64,000 nt of DNA from Leptodactylus fallax (lineage: Eukaryota > Chordata > Amphibia > Anura > Leptodactylidae), in the NCBI GenBank assembly GCA_947044405.1, contig CAMRHE010001082.1, positions 22,501 to 86,500 of the forward strand, given 5' to 3'. Under the pieces are notes generated by a model. It saw only the letters and a program-made list of their open reading frames with translations, had not been told where the DNA came from and did not search any database. Positions 1 to 14,459 of the stretch are shown piece after piece; the first letter of the stretch is position 1, and every line of letters begins with the position of its first letter. The position numbers and the translations under genes are program-made.

Positions 1-1091
1 ATATATATATATATATATCTATATATATAAAATAGAAGTAGTACTGTGCATTGTCCATATATATAAAAATAGAAGTAGTACTGTGCACTGTCCCATATAT
101 ATATAAAATAGAAGTAGTACTGTGCACTGTCCATATATAAAAATAGAAGTAGTACTGTGCACTGTCCATATATAAAAATAGAAGTAGTACTGTGCACTGT
201 CCATATATAAAAATAGAAGTAGTACTGTGCACTGTCCATATATATAAAATAGAAGTAGTACTGTGCACTGTCCATATATATATATAAGTAGTACGTGCAC
301 TGTCCATAGTATACTAGGTAGCACTGTCCATATATATAAAATAGAAGTAGTACTGTATACTATATATATATATAAAAATAGAAGTAGTACTGTGCATTGT
401 CCATATATATAAAATAGAAGTAGTACTGTGCATATGTATATATATATAATATATAAGTAGTACTGTGCACTGTCCATATATATATACATATATAAAAATA
501 GAAGTAGTACTGTGCATTGTCCATATATATATATAAAATAGAAGTAGTACTGTGCATTGTCCATATATAAAAATAGAAGTAGTACTGTGCATTGTCCATA
601 TATAAAAATAGAAGTAGTACTGTGCACTGTCCATATATATAAAATATAATAGTACTGTGCATTGTCCATATATATAAAATAGAAGTAGTACTGTGCACTG
701 TCCATATATATATATATATATAGTACTGTCATATATATATATAAAAATAGAAGTAGTACTGTGCACTGTCCATATATAAAAATAGAAGTAGTACTGTGCA
801 TTGTCCATATATAAAAATAGAAGTAGTACTGTGCATTGTCCATATATATAAAATAGAAGTAGTACTGTGCATTGTCCATATATAAAAATAGAAGTAGTAC
901 TGTGCACTGTACATATATATAAAATAGAAGTAGTACTGTGCACTGTCCATATATAAAAATAGAAGTAGTACTGTGCACTGTCCATATATATAAAATAGAA
1001 GTAGTACTGTGCACTGTCCATATATATAAAATAGAAGTAGTACTGTGCACTGTCCATATATATAAAATAGAAGTAGTACTGTGCACTGTCC

Positions 1092-1139
<48 letters not shown>

Positions 1140-3239
1140 GAAGTAGTACTGTGCACTGTCCATATATAAAAATAGAAGTAGTACTGTGCACTGTCCATAT
1201 ATATAAAATAGAAGTAGTACTGCACACTGTCCATATATAAAAATAGAAGTAGTACTGTGCACTGTCCATATATAAAAATAGAAGTAGTACTGTGCATTGT
1301 CCATATATAAAAATAGAAGTAGTACTGTGCACTGTCCATATATATAAAAATAGAAGTAGTACTGTGCACTGTCCATATATAAAAATAGAAGTAGTACTGT
1401 GCACTGTCCATACATATATAAAAATAGAAGTAGTACTGTGCACTGTCCATATATATAAAATAGAAGTAGTACTGTGCATTGTCCATATATATAAAATAGA
1501 AGTAGTACTGTGCATTGTCCATATATAAAAATAGAAGTAGTACTGTGCACTGTCCATATATAAAAATAGAAGTAGTACTGTGCATTGTCCATATATAAAA
1601 ATAGAAGTAGTACTGTGCACTGTCCATATATATAAAATAGAAGTAGTACTGTGCATTGTCCATATATAAAAATAGAAGTAGTACTGTGCATTGTCCATAT
1701 ATATAAAATAGAAGTAGTACTGTGCATTGTCCATATATAAAAATAGAAGTAGTACTGTGCACTGTCCATATATAAAAATAGAAGTAGTACTGTGCATTGT
1801 CCATATATAAATATAAAATAGAAGTAGTACTGTGCATTGTCCATATATAAAAATAGAAGTAGTACTGTGCACTGTACATATATATATAAAATAGAAGTAG
1901 TACTGTGCATTGTCCTATATATAAAAATAGAAGTAGTACTGTGCACTGTCCATATATATAAAAAATAGAAGTAGTACTGTGCACTGTCCATATATATATA
2001 AAATAGAAGTAGTACTGTGCACTGTCCATATATATAAAATAGAAGTAGTACTGTGCATTGTCCATATATAAAAATAGAAGTAGTACTGTGCACTGTCCAT
2101 ATATAAAAATAGAAGTAGTACTGTGCATTGTCCATATATAAAAATAGAAGTAGTACTGTGCATTGTCCATATATAAAAATAGAAGTAGTACTGTGCATTG
2201 TCCATATATATAAAATAGAAGTAGTACTGTGCACTGTCCATATATAAAAATAGAGGACTGTACTGTATATATATATATAAAATAGAAGTAGTACTGTGCA
2301 TTGTCCATATATAAAAATAGAAGTAGTACTGTGCATTGTCCATATAATAAAAATAGAAGTAGTACTGTGCACTGTCACATATATATATAAAATAGAAGTA
2401 GTACTGTGCACTGTCCATATATATAAAATAGAAGTAGTACTGTGCATTGTCCATATATAAAAATAGAAATAGTACTGTGCACTGTCTATATATATATAAA
2501 ATAGAAGTAGTACTGTGCACAGTCCATATATAAAAATAGAAGTAGTACTGTGCATTGTCCATATATAAAAATAGAAGTAGTACTGTGCACTGTACATATA
2601 TATAAAATAGAAGTAGTACTGTGCATTGTCCATATATAAAAATAGAAGTAGTACTGTGCATTGTCCATATATAAAAATAGAAGTAGTACTGTGCACTGTA
2701 TACATATATAAAAATAGAAGTAGTACTGTGCACTGTCCATATATAAAAATAGAAGTAGTACTGTGCATTGTCCATATATAAAAATAGAAGTAGTACTGTG
2801 CATCTGTACATATATATAAAATAGAAGTAGTACTGTGCACTGTCCATATATAAAAATAGAAGTAGTACTGTGCACTGTCCATATATAAAAATAGAAGTAG
2901 TACTGTGCATTGTCCATATATAAAAATAGAAGTAGTACTGTGCATTGTCCATATATAAAAATAGAAGTAGTACTGTGCATTGTCCATATATAAAAATAGA
3001 AGTAGTACTGTGCACTGTCCATATATATATAAAATAGAAGTAGTACTGTGCACTGTCCATATATATATAAAAAGAAGTAATATATGTACATATATCCATA
3101 TATATAAAATAGAAGTAGTACTGTGCACTGTCCATATATATAAAATAGAAGTAGTACTGTGCATTGTCCATATATATAAAATAGAAGTAGTACTGTGCAC
3201 TGTCCATATATATAAAATAGAAGTAGTACTGTGCACTGT

Positions 3240-3277
<38 letters not shown>

Positions 3278-4608
3278 GAAGTAGTACTGTGCATTGTCCA
3301 TATATAAAAATAGAAGTAGTACTGTGCACTGTCACGTATATAATAAAATAGAAGTAGTACTGTGCATTGTCCATATATAAAAATAGAAGTAGTACTGTGC
3401 ACTGATCCATATATAAAAATAGAAGTAGTACTGTGCACGGTCCATATATAAAAATAGAAGTAGTACTGTACATTGTCCATATATAAAAATAGAAGTAGCA
3501 CTGTACATTGTCCATATATAAAAATAGAAGTAGTACTGTGCATATATATATATAAAATAGAAGTAGTACTGTGCATTGTCCATATATAAAAATAGAAGTA
3601 GTACTGTGCATTGTCCATATATAAAAATAGAAGTAGTACTGTGCATTGTCCATATATAAAAATAGAAGTAGTACTGTGCATTGTCCATATATAAAAATAG
3701 AAGTAGTACTGTGCATTGTCCATATATAATAAAAAAAAATAGAAGTAGTACTGTGCATTGTCCATATATATAATATAGAAGTAGTACTGTGCATTGTCCT
3801 ATATATAAAAATAGAAGTAGTACTGTGCATTGTCCATATATATATAAAATAGAAGTAGTACTGTGCATTGTCCATATATAAAAATAGAAGTAGTACTGTG
3901 CATTGTCCATATATAAAATAGAAGTAGTACTGTGCATTGTCCATATATATAAAATAGAAGTAGTACTGTGCATTGTCCATATATATAAAATAGAAGTAGT
4001 ACTGTGCATTGTCCATATATATAAAATAGAAGTAGTACTGTGCATTGTCCATATATATATAAAATAGAAGTAGTACTGTGCACTGTCCATATATATATAA
4101 AATAGAAGTAGTACTGTGCACTGTCCCTATCATATATAAATATAGAAGTAGTACTGTGCATTGTCCATATATATAAAATAGAAGTAGTACTGTGCACTGT
4201 CACATATATAAATATAGAAGTAGTACTGTGCATTGTCCATATATAAAAATAGAAGTAGTACTGTGCATTGTCCATATATAAAAATAAAAATAGAAGTAGT
4301 ACTGTGCACTGTCCGTATATATAAAATAGAAGTAGTACTGTGCATTGTCCATATATAAAAATAGAAATAGTACTGTGCACTGTATGTATATAAAATAATA
4401 GAAGTACTGTACATTGTCCATATATATAAAATAGAAGTAGTACTGTGCATAGTCCATATATATAAAATAGAAGTATTACTGTGCACTGTCCATATATATA
4501 AAATAGAATTTGTAGTACTGTGCACTGTCCATATATAAAAATAGAAGTAGTACTGTGCATATATGTACATATATATATGTAATATAGAAGTAGTACTGTG
4601 CACTGTCC

Positions 4609-4641
<33 letters not shown>

Positions 4642-4726
4642 TATAAAATAGAAGTAGTACTGTGCATTGTACATATATATATATATATATATAATATAGA
4701 AGTAGTACTGTGCACTGTACATATAT

Positions 4727-4769
<43 letters not shown>

Positions 4770-5084
4770 GAAGTAGTACTGTGCACTGTCCAATATATAA
4801 AAATATAAGTAGTACTGTGCATTGTCCATATATATAAAAATAGAAGTAGTACTGTGTACTGTCCATATATAAAATAAAAATAGAAGTAGTACTGTGCACT
4901 GTATGTATATATAAAATAGAAGTAGTACTGTGCATTGTCCATATATAAAAATAGAAGTAGTACTGTGCATTGTCCATATATATAAAATAAAATAGTAGTA
5001 CTGTGCACTGTCCATAAATATAAAATAGAAGTAATACTGTGCACTGTCCATATATAAATATAGAAGTAGTACTGTGCACTGTCC

Positions 5085-5129
<45 letters not shown>

Positions 5130-8100
5130 AAATAGAAGTAGTACTGTGCACTGTCCATATAAATAAAATAGAAGTAGTACTGTGCATTGTCCATATATAT
5201 AAAAATAGAAGTAGTACTGTGCACTGTCCATATATATAAATATAAAGTAGTACTGTGCACTGTCCATATATATAAATAAAGAAGTAGTACTGTGCATGTC
5301 CAATATAAAAAAGGGCGTAGCCAAATAGAAATTGTATCACTGTCCATATATATATAAAATAGAAGTAGTACTGTGCACTGTCCATATATAAAAATAGAAA
5401 GTACTACTGTACATATATATATATATATAAATAGATAGTAGTACTGCACTACTCTCCATATATAAAATAGAAGTAGTACTGTGCACTGTCCATATAAAAA
5501 AATAGAAGTAGTACTGTGCACTGTCCATATATAAAAATAGAAGTAGTACTGTGCATTGTCCATATATAAAAATAGAAGTAGTACTGTGCACTGTCCATAT
5601 ATATAAAATAGAAGTAGTACTGTGCACTGTCCATATATAAAAATAGAAGTAGTACTGTGCATATGTATATATATATATAAATAGAAGTAGTAATGTGCAC
5701 TGTCCATATATAAAAATAGAAGTAGTACTGTGCACTGTCCATATATAAAAATAGAAGTAGTACTGTGCATCTGTACATATATATAAAATAGAAGTAGTAC
5801 TGTGCATTGTCCATATATAAAAATAGAAGTAGTACTGTGCACTGTCCATATATAAAAATAGAAGTAGTACTGTGCACTGTCCATATATAAAAATAGAAGT
5901 AGTACTGTGCATTGTCCATATATAAAAATAGAAGTAGTACTGTGCATTGTCCATATATAAAAATAGAAGTAGTACTGTGCACTGTCCATATATAAAAATA
6001 GAAGTAGTACTGTGCACTGTCTATATATATAAAATAGAAGTAGTACTGTGCACAGTCCATATATAAAAATAGAAGTAGTACTGTGCACTGTCCATATATA
6101 AAAATAGAAGATGGTACTGTGCACTGTCCATATATATAAAATAGAAGTAGTACTGTGCACTGCAGATCCATATATAAAAATAGAAGTAGTACTGTGCATT
6201 GTCCATATATAAAAATAGAAGTAGTACTGTGCACTGTATATATATATATATATATATAAATAGAAAGTAGTACTGTGCACTGTCCATATATATAAAATAG
6301 AAGTAGTACTGTGCACTGTCCATATAAAAATAAAAATAGAAGTAGTACTGTGCACTGTCCATATATAAAAATAGAAGTAGTACTGTGCACTGTCCATATA
6401 TATAAAATAGAAGTAGTACTGTGCATTGTCCATATATATATATAAAATAGAAGTAGTACTGTGCACTGTCCATATATATAAAATAGAAGTAGTACTGTGC
6501 ACTGTCCATATATATAAAATAGAATGTAGTACTATGTGCATTACCTATGTCTATATATAAAAATAGAAGTAGTACTGTGCACTGTCCATATATATAAAAT
6601 AGAAGTAGTACTGTGCATTGTCCATATATAAAAATAGAAGTAGTACTGTGCACTGTCATATATATATAAAATAGAAGTAGTACTGTGCACTGTCCATATA
6701 TAAAAATAGAAGTAGTACTGTGCACTGTCCATGTACATATATAAAAATAGAAGTAGTACTGTGCATTGTCCATATATAAAAATAGAAGTAGTACTGTGCA
6801 CTGTCCTTATATATATAAAATAGAAGTAGTACTGTGCATTGTCCATATATAAAAATAGAAGTAGTACTGTGCACTGTCCATATATATAAAAATAGAAGTA
6901 GTACTGTGCACTGTCCATATATAAAAATAGAAGTAGTACTGTGCATTGTCCATATATAAAAATAGAAGTAGTACTGTGCATTGTCCATATATAAAAATAG
7001 AAGTAGTACTGTACATATATATAAAATAGAAGTAGCCTCCATATATAAAAATAGAAGTAGTACTGTGCATTGTCCATATATAAAAATAGAAGTAGTACTG
7101 TGCACTGTCCATATATAAAAATAGAAGTAGTACTGTGCACTGTCCATATATAAAAATAGAAGTAGTACTGTGCATTGTCCTATATATAAAAATAGAAGTA
7201 GTACTGTGCACTGTCCATATATATAAAATAGAAGTAGTACTGTGCATTGTCCATATATAAAAATAGAAGTAGTACTGTGCACTGTCCATATATATATAAA
7301 AATAGAAGTAGTACTGTGCATTGTCCATATATAAAAATAGAAGTAGTACTGTGCACTGTCCATATATAAAAATAGAAGTAGTACTGTGCACTGTCCATAT
7401 ATAAAAATATAGATAGTACTATGCATTGTCCATATATAAAAATAGAAGTAGTACTGTGCACTGTCCATATATAAAAATAGAAGTAGTACTGTGCATTGTC
7501 CATATATATAAAATAGAAGTAGTACTGTGCACTGTCCATATATATAAAATAGAAGTAGTACTGTGCACTGTCCATATATATATATATAGAATATATATAT
7601 ATATATAAAAATAGAAGTAGTACTGTGCACTGTCCATATATAAAAATAGAAGTAGTACTGTGCACTGTCCATATATATAAAAATAGAAGTAGTACTGTGC
7701 ATTGTCCATATATAAAAATAGAAGTAGTACTGTGCATTGTCCATATATAAAAATAGAAGTAGTACTGTGCATTGTCCATATATAAAAATAGAAGTAGTAC
7801 TGTGCATTGTCCATATATAAAAATAGAAGTAGTACTGTGCATTGTCCATATATAAAAATAGAAGTAGTACTGTGCATTGTCCATATATATATAAATATAG
7901 AAGTAGTACTGTGCATTGTCCATATATATAAAATAGAAGTAGTACTGTGCATTGTCCATATATATATAAAAATAGAAGTAGTACTGTGCATTGTCCATAT
8001 ATAAAAATAGAAGTAGTACTGTGCATTGTCCATATATATATATAGAGTACTGCGCATTGTCCATATATAAAATAGAAGTACTACGTGCATTGTCCATATA

Positions 8101-8764
8101 TATAAAATAGAAGTAGTACTGTGCATTGTCCATATATATAAAATAGAAGTAGTACTGTGCATTGTCCATATATATAAAATAGAAGTAGTACTGTGCATTG
8201 TCCATATATATAAAAATAGAAGTAGTACTGTGCATTGTCCATATATAAAATAGAAGTAGTACTGTGCATTGTCCATATATATAAAATAGAAGTAGTACTG
8301 TGCATTGTCCGTACATATATATAAAATAGAAGTAGTACTGTGCATTGTCCATATATATATATAAAATAGAAGTAGTACTGTGCATTGTCCATATATAAAA
8401 TAGAAGTAGTACTGTGCATTGTCCATATATATAAAATAGAAGTAGTACTGTGCATTGTCCATATAAAAACGTCATATATAATATAAAGAGAAGTAGTACT
8501 GTGCATTGTCCATATATATAAAAATAGAAGTAGTACTGTGCATTGTCCATATATATAAAATAGAAGTAGTACTGTGCATTGTCCATATATATAAAATAGA
8601 AGTAGTACTGTGCATTGTCCATATATATAAAATAGAAGTAGTACTGTGCACTGTCCATATATATAAAATAGAAGTAGTACTGTGCACTGTCCATATATAT
8701 AAAATAGAAGTAGTACTGTGCACTGCCTCCATATATATAAAATAGAAGTAGTACTGTGCATTGC

Positions 8765-8801
<37 letters not shown>

Positions 8802-10095
8802 GAAGTAGTACTGTGCACTGTCCATATATAAAAATAGAAGTAGTACTGTGCATTGTCCATATATAAAAATAGAAGTAGTACTGTGCACTGTATATATATA
8901 TATAAAATAGAAGTAGTACTGTGCATTGTCCATATATAAAAATAGAAGTAGTACTGTGCACTGTCCATATATAAAATAAAAATAGAAGTAGTACTGTGCA
9001 TTGTCCATATATAATAAAATAAATAGTAGTACTGTGCACTGTATATATATATAAAAATAGAAGTAGTACTGTGCACTGTCCATATATATATAAAATAGAA
9101 GTAGTACTGTGCATTGTCCATATATAAAAATAGAAGTAGTACTGTGCATTGTCCATATATAAAAATAGAAGTAGTACTGTGCATTGTCCACATATATAAA
9201 AATAGAAGTAGTACTGTGCACTGCCAATATATATATAATATATAAAAATAGAAGTAGTACTGTGCACTGTCCATATATAAAAATAGAAGTAGTACTGTGC
9301 ACTGTCCATATATATAAAATAGAATTAGTACTGTGCACTGTCCATATATAAAAATAGAAGTAGTACTGTGCATTGTCCATATATATAAAATAGAAGTAGT
9401 ACTGTGCACTGTCCATATATATAAAAATAGAAGTAGTACTGTGCACTGTCCATATATATAAAATAGAAGTAGTACTGTGCATTGTCCATATATATAAAAT
9501 AGAAGTAGTACTGTGCACTGTCCATATATATAAAAATAGAAGTAGTACTGTGCACTGTCCATATATAAAAATAGAAGTAGTACTGTGCACTGTCCATATA
9601 TATAATATATATATAAAATAGAATTAGTACTGTGCACAGTCCATATATAAAAATAGAAGTAGTACTGTGCATTGTCCATATATAAAAATAGAAGTAGTAC
9701 TGTGCATTGTCCATATATAAAAATAAAAATAGAAGTAGTACTGTACTATATATATAAAATAGAAGTAGTACTGTGCACTGTCCATATATAAAAATAGAAG
9801 TAGTACTGTGCACTGTCCATATATATAAAAATAGAAGTAGTACTCGTACTATATGTATATATAAAATAGAAGTAGTACTGTGCATTGTCCATATATAAAA
9901 ATAGAAGTAGTACTGTGCACTGTATATATATATTAAATAGAAGTAGTACTGTGCACAGTCCATATATAAAAATAGAAGTAGTACTGTGCACTGTCCATAT
10001 ATAAAAATAGAAGTAGTACTGTGCACTGTATATATATAAAAATAGAAGTAGTACTGTGCACTGTCCATATATAAAAATAGAAGTAGTACTGTGCA

Positions 10096-10133
<38 letters not shown>

Positions 10134-10357
10134 GAAGTAGTACTGTGCACTGTCCATATATAAAAATAGAAGTAGTACTGTGCACTGTACATATATAAAA
10201 ATAGAAGTAGTACTGTGCACATTGTCCATATATAAAAATAGAAGTAGTACGTGCATTGTCCATATATAAAAGTAAGTACTGTGCACTGTATATATATATA
10301 AAAATAGAAGTAGTACTGTGTACTGTCCATATATAAAAAATAGAAGTCGTACTGTGC

Positions 10358-10398
<41 letters not shown>

Positions 10399-10793
10399 CA
10401 CTGTCCATGCTATATAAAAATAGTGACTGGCATTGTCCAGATATAAAAATAGAAATAGGACTGTGCATTGTCCATATATAAAAATAGAAGTAGTACTGTG
10501 CACTGCCCATATATAAAAAATAGAAGGCAAAATATGGAAGACAAAAATAAAATAAAAGTAGTACTGTGCACTGTCTATATATATAAAATAGAAGTAGTAC
10601 TGTGCACTGTCCATAAATATAAAATAGAAGTAGTACTGTGCACTGTCCATAAATATAAAATAGAAGTAGTACTGTAGTAGTGTGCACTATCCATATATAA
10701 CATTAAAGTAGTGCACTGTACATATATATATATGTAAAATAGAAGTAGTACTGTGCACTGTCCATATATAAAAATAGAAATAGTACAGCGCAC

Positions 10794-10834
<41 letters not shown>

Positions 10835-10922
10835 GAAGTAGTACTGTTCACAGTCCATATATAAAAATAGAAGTAGTACTGTGCATTGTCCATATATAAA
10901 AATAGAAATAGTACAGCGCACT

Positions 10923-10960
<38 letters not shown>

Positions 10961-11046
10961 GAAGTAGTACTGTTCACAGTCCATATATAAAAATAGAAGT
11001 AGTACTGTGCACTGTCCATATATAAAAATAGAAATAGTACAGCGCA

Positions 11047-11088
<42 letters not shown>

Positions 11089-11225
11089 GAAGTAGTGCTG
11101 TTCACAGTCCATATATAAAAATAGAAGTAGTAATGTGCATTGTCCATATATAAAATTAGAAGTAGTACTTTGCATTGTCCATATATAGAAATAGAAGTAG
11201 TACTGTGCATTGTCCATATAATATA
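1..11225. repeat. 35-37 bp AT-rich satellite array (family A)
   Basis: About 300 tandem copies of a unit containing the core AGAAGTAGTACTGTGCAYTG followed by TCCATATATA and a short A-run. The basic period is 35 bp (36-37 bp with an extra TA). Longer TA microsatellites are interspersed, for example near 1100-1130, 3240-3270, 4740-4760, 8765-8795 and 10100-10130. Each unit carries the palindromes AGTACT and GTGCAC. Most copies differ only at the C/T in GCACTG/GCATTG and in spacer length. Several reading frames stay open for hundreds of codons on the minus strand, only because the monomer lacks stops; the proteins are pure repeat read-through. The array is cut by the left edge of the window. Confidence 0.97.
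10746..11225. repeat. ~126 bp higher-order repeat at the edge of satellite A
   Basis: Three larger repeat units end the family A array. Each holds a variant monomer with GTTCACAGTCC, a standard monomer, a variant with AATAGTACAGCGCACTG and a long TA run. The AGCGCACTG variants fall near 10785, 10912 and 11038, and the TTCACAGTCC variants near 10847, 10973 and 11101, giving a period of about 126 bp. This is higher-order structure made of diverged monomers at an array boundary. Confidence 0.85.
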
Positions 11226-12250
11226 TAAGTACATTACCAGTATATACTCCTACAGTCTATGTATTATTTTATATGTACACTACAACTAAATAATTATACA
11301 GTCTGTATATATTAATATATATGTATATTACCCGTATATACTCGTACAATCTATATATTATTATATATGTACTGTATATTACTAGTATATATTTGTACAG
11401 TCTGTAAATATCAATATATTAGTTCATTACCCGTATATACTCCTACATTCCATATATTATTATATATGTACAAATACTAGTAAATATTTCTACAGTCTGT
11501 ATATATTAATAAAAATGTACACTACTAGTAAATAATTCTACAGTCTATATATTTTAATATATCTGCAATATCAGTATATATTCCTGCAATCTTTATGTTA
11601 ATATATATGTATACTACTAGTAAATAATTCTAAAGTATGTATATATTAATATATAGTCTATACACTATTAGTAAATATTTCTACTATGTATATATTTTAA
11701 TATATGTGCAATGCCAGTGTATACTCCTGCAGTCTATATATTAATATATATGTATACTACTACGAAATAATTCTACAGACTGTATATATTAATATCAATG
11801 TACAATACTAGTAAATAGTGCTACAGTCTATATATTTTAATATATATGTACAGTACCAGTTTATACTACTACAGGCTATGTATTATTATATATGTACAAT
11901 ACAACTAAATAATGATACAGTCTGTATATATTAATATATATGTATATTACCCGTATATACTCCTACAATGTATATATTATTATATATGTACTGTATAATA
12001 CTAGTAAATATTTCTACAGTCTGTATATATTAATATAAATGTACACTACTAATAAATCATTTTACAGTCTATATATTTTAATATATATGAACAGTACCAG
12101 TACCAGTGAATATATACTGTATGTACACTACAATTAAATAATTATACAGTCTGTTTATATCGATATATATGTTCATTACCCGTATATACTCCTACATTCC
12201 ATATATTATTATATATGTACAAATACTAGTAATTATTTCTACAGTCTATA
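11226..12250. repeat. 46-48 bp AT-rich satellite (family B), first segment
   Basis: Tandem 46-48 bp monomers of alternating types. One contains CTACAGTCTGTATATATTAA, then TATATGTACACTACTAGTAAATAATT. Another contains CTACAGTCTATATATTTTAA, then GTGCAATACCAGTATATACTC. A third begins CTGCAGTCTATATATTAATA. The recurrent motifs ACTAGT, CTGCAG and TTAATATATATG mark the period. No gene is seen. The same family continues, with insertions, to about 32840. Confidence 0.92.
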
Positions 12251-12777
12251 CCGTTTTCCTGAAAATAAGACACCCCCGAAAGTAAGACATAGGAGAGGTT
12301 TTGTAGAATTGCCCAATATAAGGCATCCCCCGAAAGTAAGACGTACCGTAGGAGACGTTTTGTTTCGCAGCATTCCCGAACAGAACATTCCGATACGGTA
12401 TATGGTATACCGTAACACTGCTGTCGTCCCCTACCTTCACCATTCAGCATCCTGAGCATGTTGCTTTCCTTGTTGTCCCCCTTTGTCCCGCTGCCGTTAT
12501 CCTGTACAGTACGATGTCCCTGCTGCGTTGTACCGCATGAGTGTGCAGTGGTGAGCGTTCTCCTGGTGTCGGGAAGCAGAGCCTGTCCTTGCTGCGCGAT
12601 TCTGCTGTAACGATTCTGCTGGGGACGTCACTTTGCGTCGCGACCCCGGCCCGCATCACATGACGCCGGCCTGGTCCATCATTGAAGAAGGCCGAAGCAG
12701 CAGAGAGTGGACCGGATCGAGGAACAAGTAAGCAACGTTGTTTTTTTATGTTTGTATCCTCCCCTGGGTCTCCGATC

Positions 12778-12815
12778 ATTATACTCTGGGGTCTGAAAAG
12801 ACCCCAGAGTATAAT
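12778..12815. other. Perfect 17 bp hairpin with GAAA loop
   Basis: ATTATACTCTGGGGTCT at 12778-12794 pairs perfectly with AGACCCCAGAGTATAAT at 12799-12815 across a 4-nt GAAA loop. The same hairpin recurs with one arm change inside the hAT-like element at 36087-36124, and as a half-destroyed copy near 41390. It precedes a GGGGCCACTATGGG-type minisatellite here and a related one in the second copy. Confidence 0.9.
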
Positions 12816-12837
12816 AATCATTCATGGGTGGTCCACA

Positions 12838-13185
12838 ATGGGACATACCGGTATAATACTGTGTGCAGGGGCCACTATGGGACATGATACTGTGTGCAGG
12901 GGCCACTATGGGATATGATACTGTGTGCAGGGGCCACTATGGGATATGATACTGTGTGCAGGGGCCACTATGGGGAATGATACTGTGTCCAGGGGCCACT
13001 ATGGGGAATGATACTGTGTGCAGGGGCCACTATGGGGAATGATACTGTGTGCAGGGGCCACTATGGGACATGATACTGTGTGCAGGGGCCACTATGGGAG
13101 ATGATACTGTGTGCAGGGGCCACTATGGGGAATGATACTGTGTGCAGGGGCGACTATGGGACATGATACTGTGTGCAGGGAAATT
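12838..13185. repeat. 31 bp minisatellite inside the DNA element
   Basis: About 11 copies of a 31 bp unit containing GGGACATGATACTGTGTGCA followed by GGGGCCACTAT. Variation is mainly at GGGACATG/GGGATATG/GGGGAATG. The unit resembles the longer GGGGCCACTGTGGAGCATTA repeat in the element at 35692-38454. Confidence 0.93.
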
Positions 13186-13546
13186 AATGGTTTGGATTGT
13201 TATGATGATGTCCTAGAAGATGATGACATAACTGTCATTGAATAAATTTTACTTTCTATGCATACTGTAAATATTGGTAAATGTACCATACTGTTAATTG
13301 TTGTTCATGGAAATAATGGTACGGTAGTAAGAAATTCTTGATAGGATTCACAGTTTGGTTATGCTGGTTTGTGATGACAACTACTGTACAGTACCGTATA
13401 TAATAAATGTTCATTTTTTTGTTCAGCAATAAATGTGAATTCTTCTTCATTGAAAAAAAATAAGACATCCCTTGAAAATAAGACACAGCACATCTTTGGG
13501 AGCAAAAATTAATATAAGGCGCTGTCTTATTTTCGGGGAAACAGGG

Positions 13547-13921
13547 TATATATTAATAAAAATGTACACTACTAGTAAATAATTCTACAGTCTATATATT
13601 TTAATATATCTGCAATACCAGTATATATTCCTGCAATCTTTATGTTAATATATATGTATACTACTAGTAAATAATTCTAAAGTATGTATATATTAATATA
13701 TGTACAATAATTGTAAATATAATTCTACAGTCTATATATTTTAATATATATGCAATAACAGTATATACGCCTGTGGTCTATATATTAATATAAATGTATA
13801 CTACTAGTAAATAATTATAAGTCTGTATATTTTAAAATATATGTACACTAATAGTAAATAATTCTACAGTCTGTATATATTACTATAAATGTACAATACT
13901 AGTAAATAATGCTATAGTCTA

Positions 13922-13966
<45 letters not shown>

Positions 13967-14459
13967 ACCAGTATATCCTCCTACAGGCTATGTATTACAA
14001 TACAGTATATGTATACTAGAAGTATATAATTATGCTAACTGTTTATATTAATATATATGTACACTACTATAAAATAATTTAACAGACTATATATTTTAAT
14101 ATATATGTGCAATACTAGTATATACTCCTGCAGTCTATATTTTAATATATATGTATAGTACTAGTAAATAATTCTACAGTCTGTGTATATTAATATTTAT
14201 GTACACTACTGGCAAATAATTCTACAGTCTATATATTTTAATATATATGTACAATACCAGTATATATTCCTGCAGTCTATATATTAAAATATATGTATAC
14301 TAGTAGTAAAACATTCTACAGTCTGTATATAATAATATATATGTACACTACTAGCAAATAATTCTACATTCTATATATTTTAATATATGTGCAATAACAG
14401 TATATACTCTTGCAGTCTATATATTAATACGTATGTATACAACTAGTAAATAATTCTAC
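13547..14459. repeat. Family B satellite, segment between the TIR element and the gypsy element
   Basis: The same 46-48 bp monomers as at 11226, with an internal TA run near 13930-13960. The order of variant monomers (including TACGCCTGTGGTCTATATAT and CCTCCTACAGGCTATGTATT) parallels 25800-26820 closely, so these are copies of one kb-scale block. No gene is seen. Confidence 0.9.

Larger units (their letters stand above)
12251..13546. mobile_element. Non-autonomous DNA element with ~25 bp imperfect TIRs (class unresolved)
   Basis: The left end reads CCGTTTTCCTGAAAATAAGA and the reverse complement of the right end reads CCCTGTTTCCCCGAAAATAA, so the termini form imperfect inverted repeats flanked by TA. 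AATAAGACA-type subterminal motifs recur on both sides. A related satellite block without the insertion (near 25797, GTCTATATATTATT) matches the flanks joined with one TA, supporting a TA target duplication. The interior is GC-richer than the surroundings and carries a perfect hairpin and a 31 bp minisatellite. No transposase was recognised. A TA target suggests the Tc1/mariner/pogo group, but I cannot name the family. Confidence 0.75.

Noticed and set aside
1..11225. Very long minus-strand open frames (up to more than 1100 codons) of WTMHSTTSIFIYG-type repeats
   Set aside because: They are read-through of the 35-37 bp satellite, whose monomer lacks stops in several frames; composition and frame wandering with TA length show no coding constraint.
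12226..12906. Minus-strand frames of 65-125 codons within the TIR element
   Set aside because: No transposase motif recognised; they overlap the TIR and a hairpin and look fortuitous.
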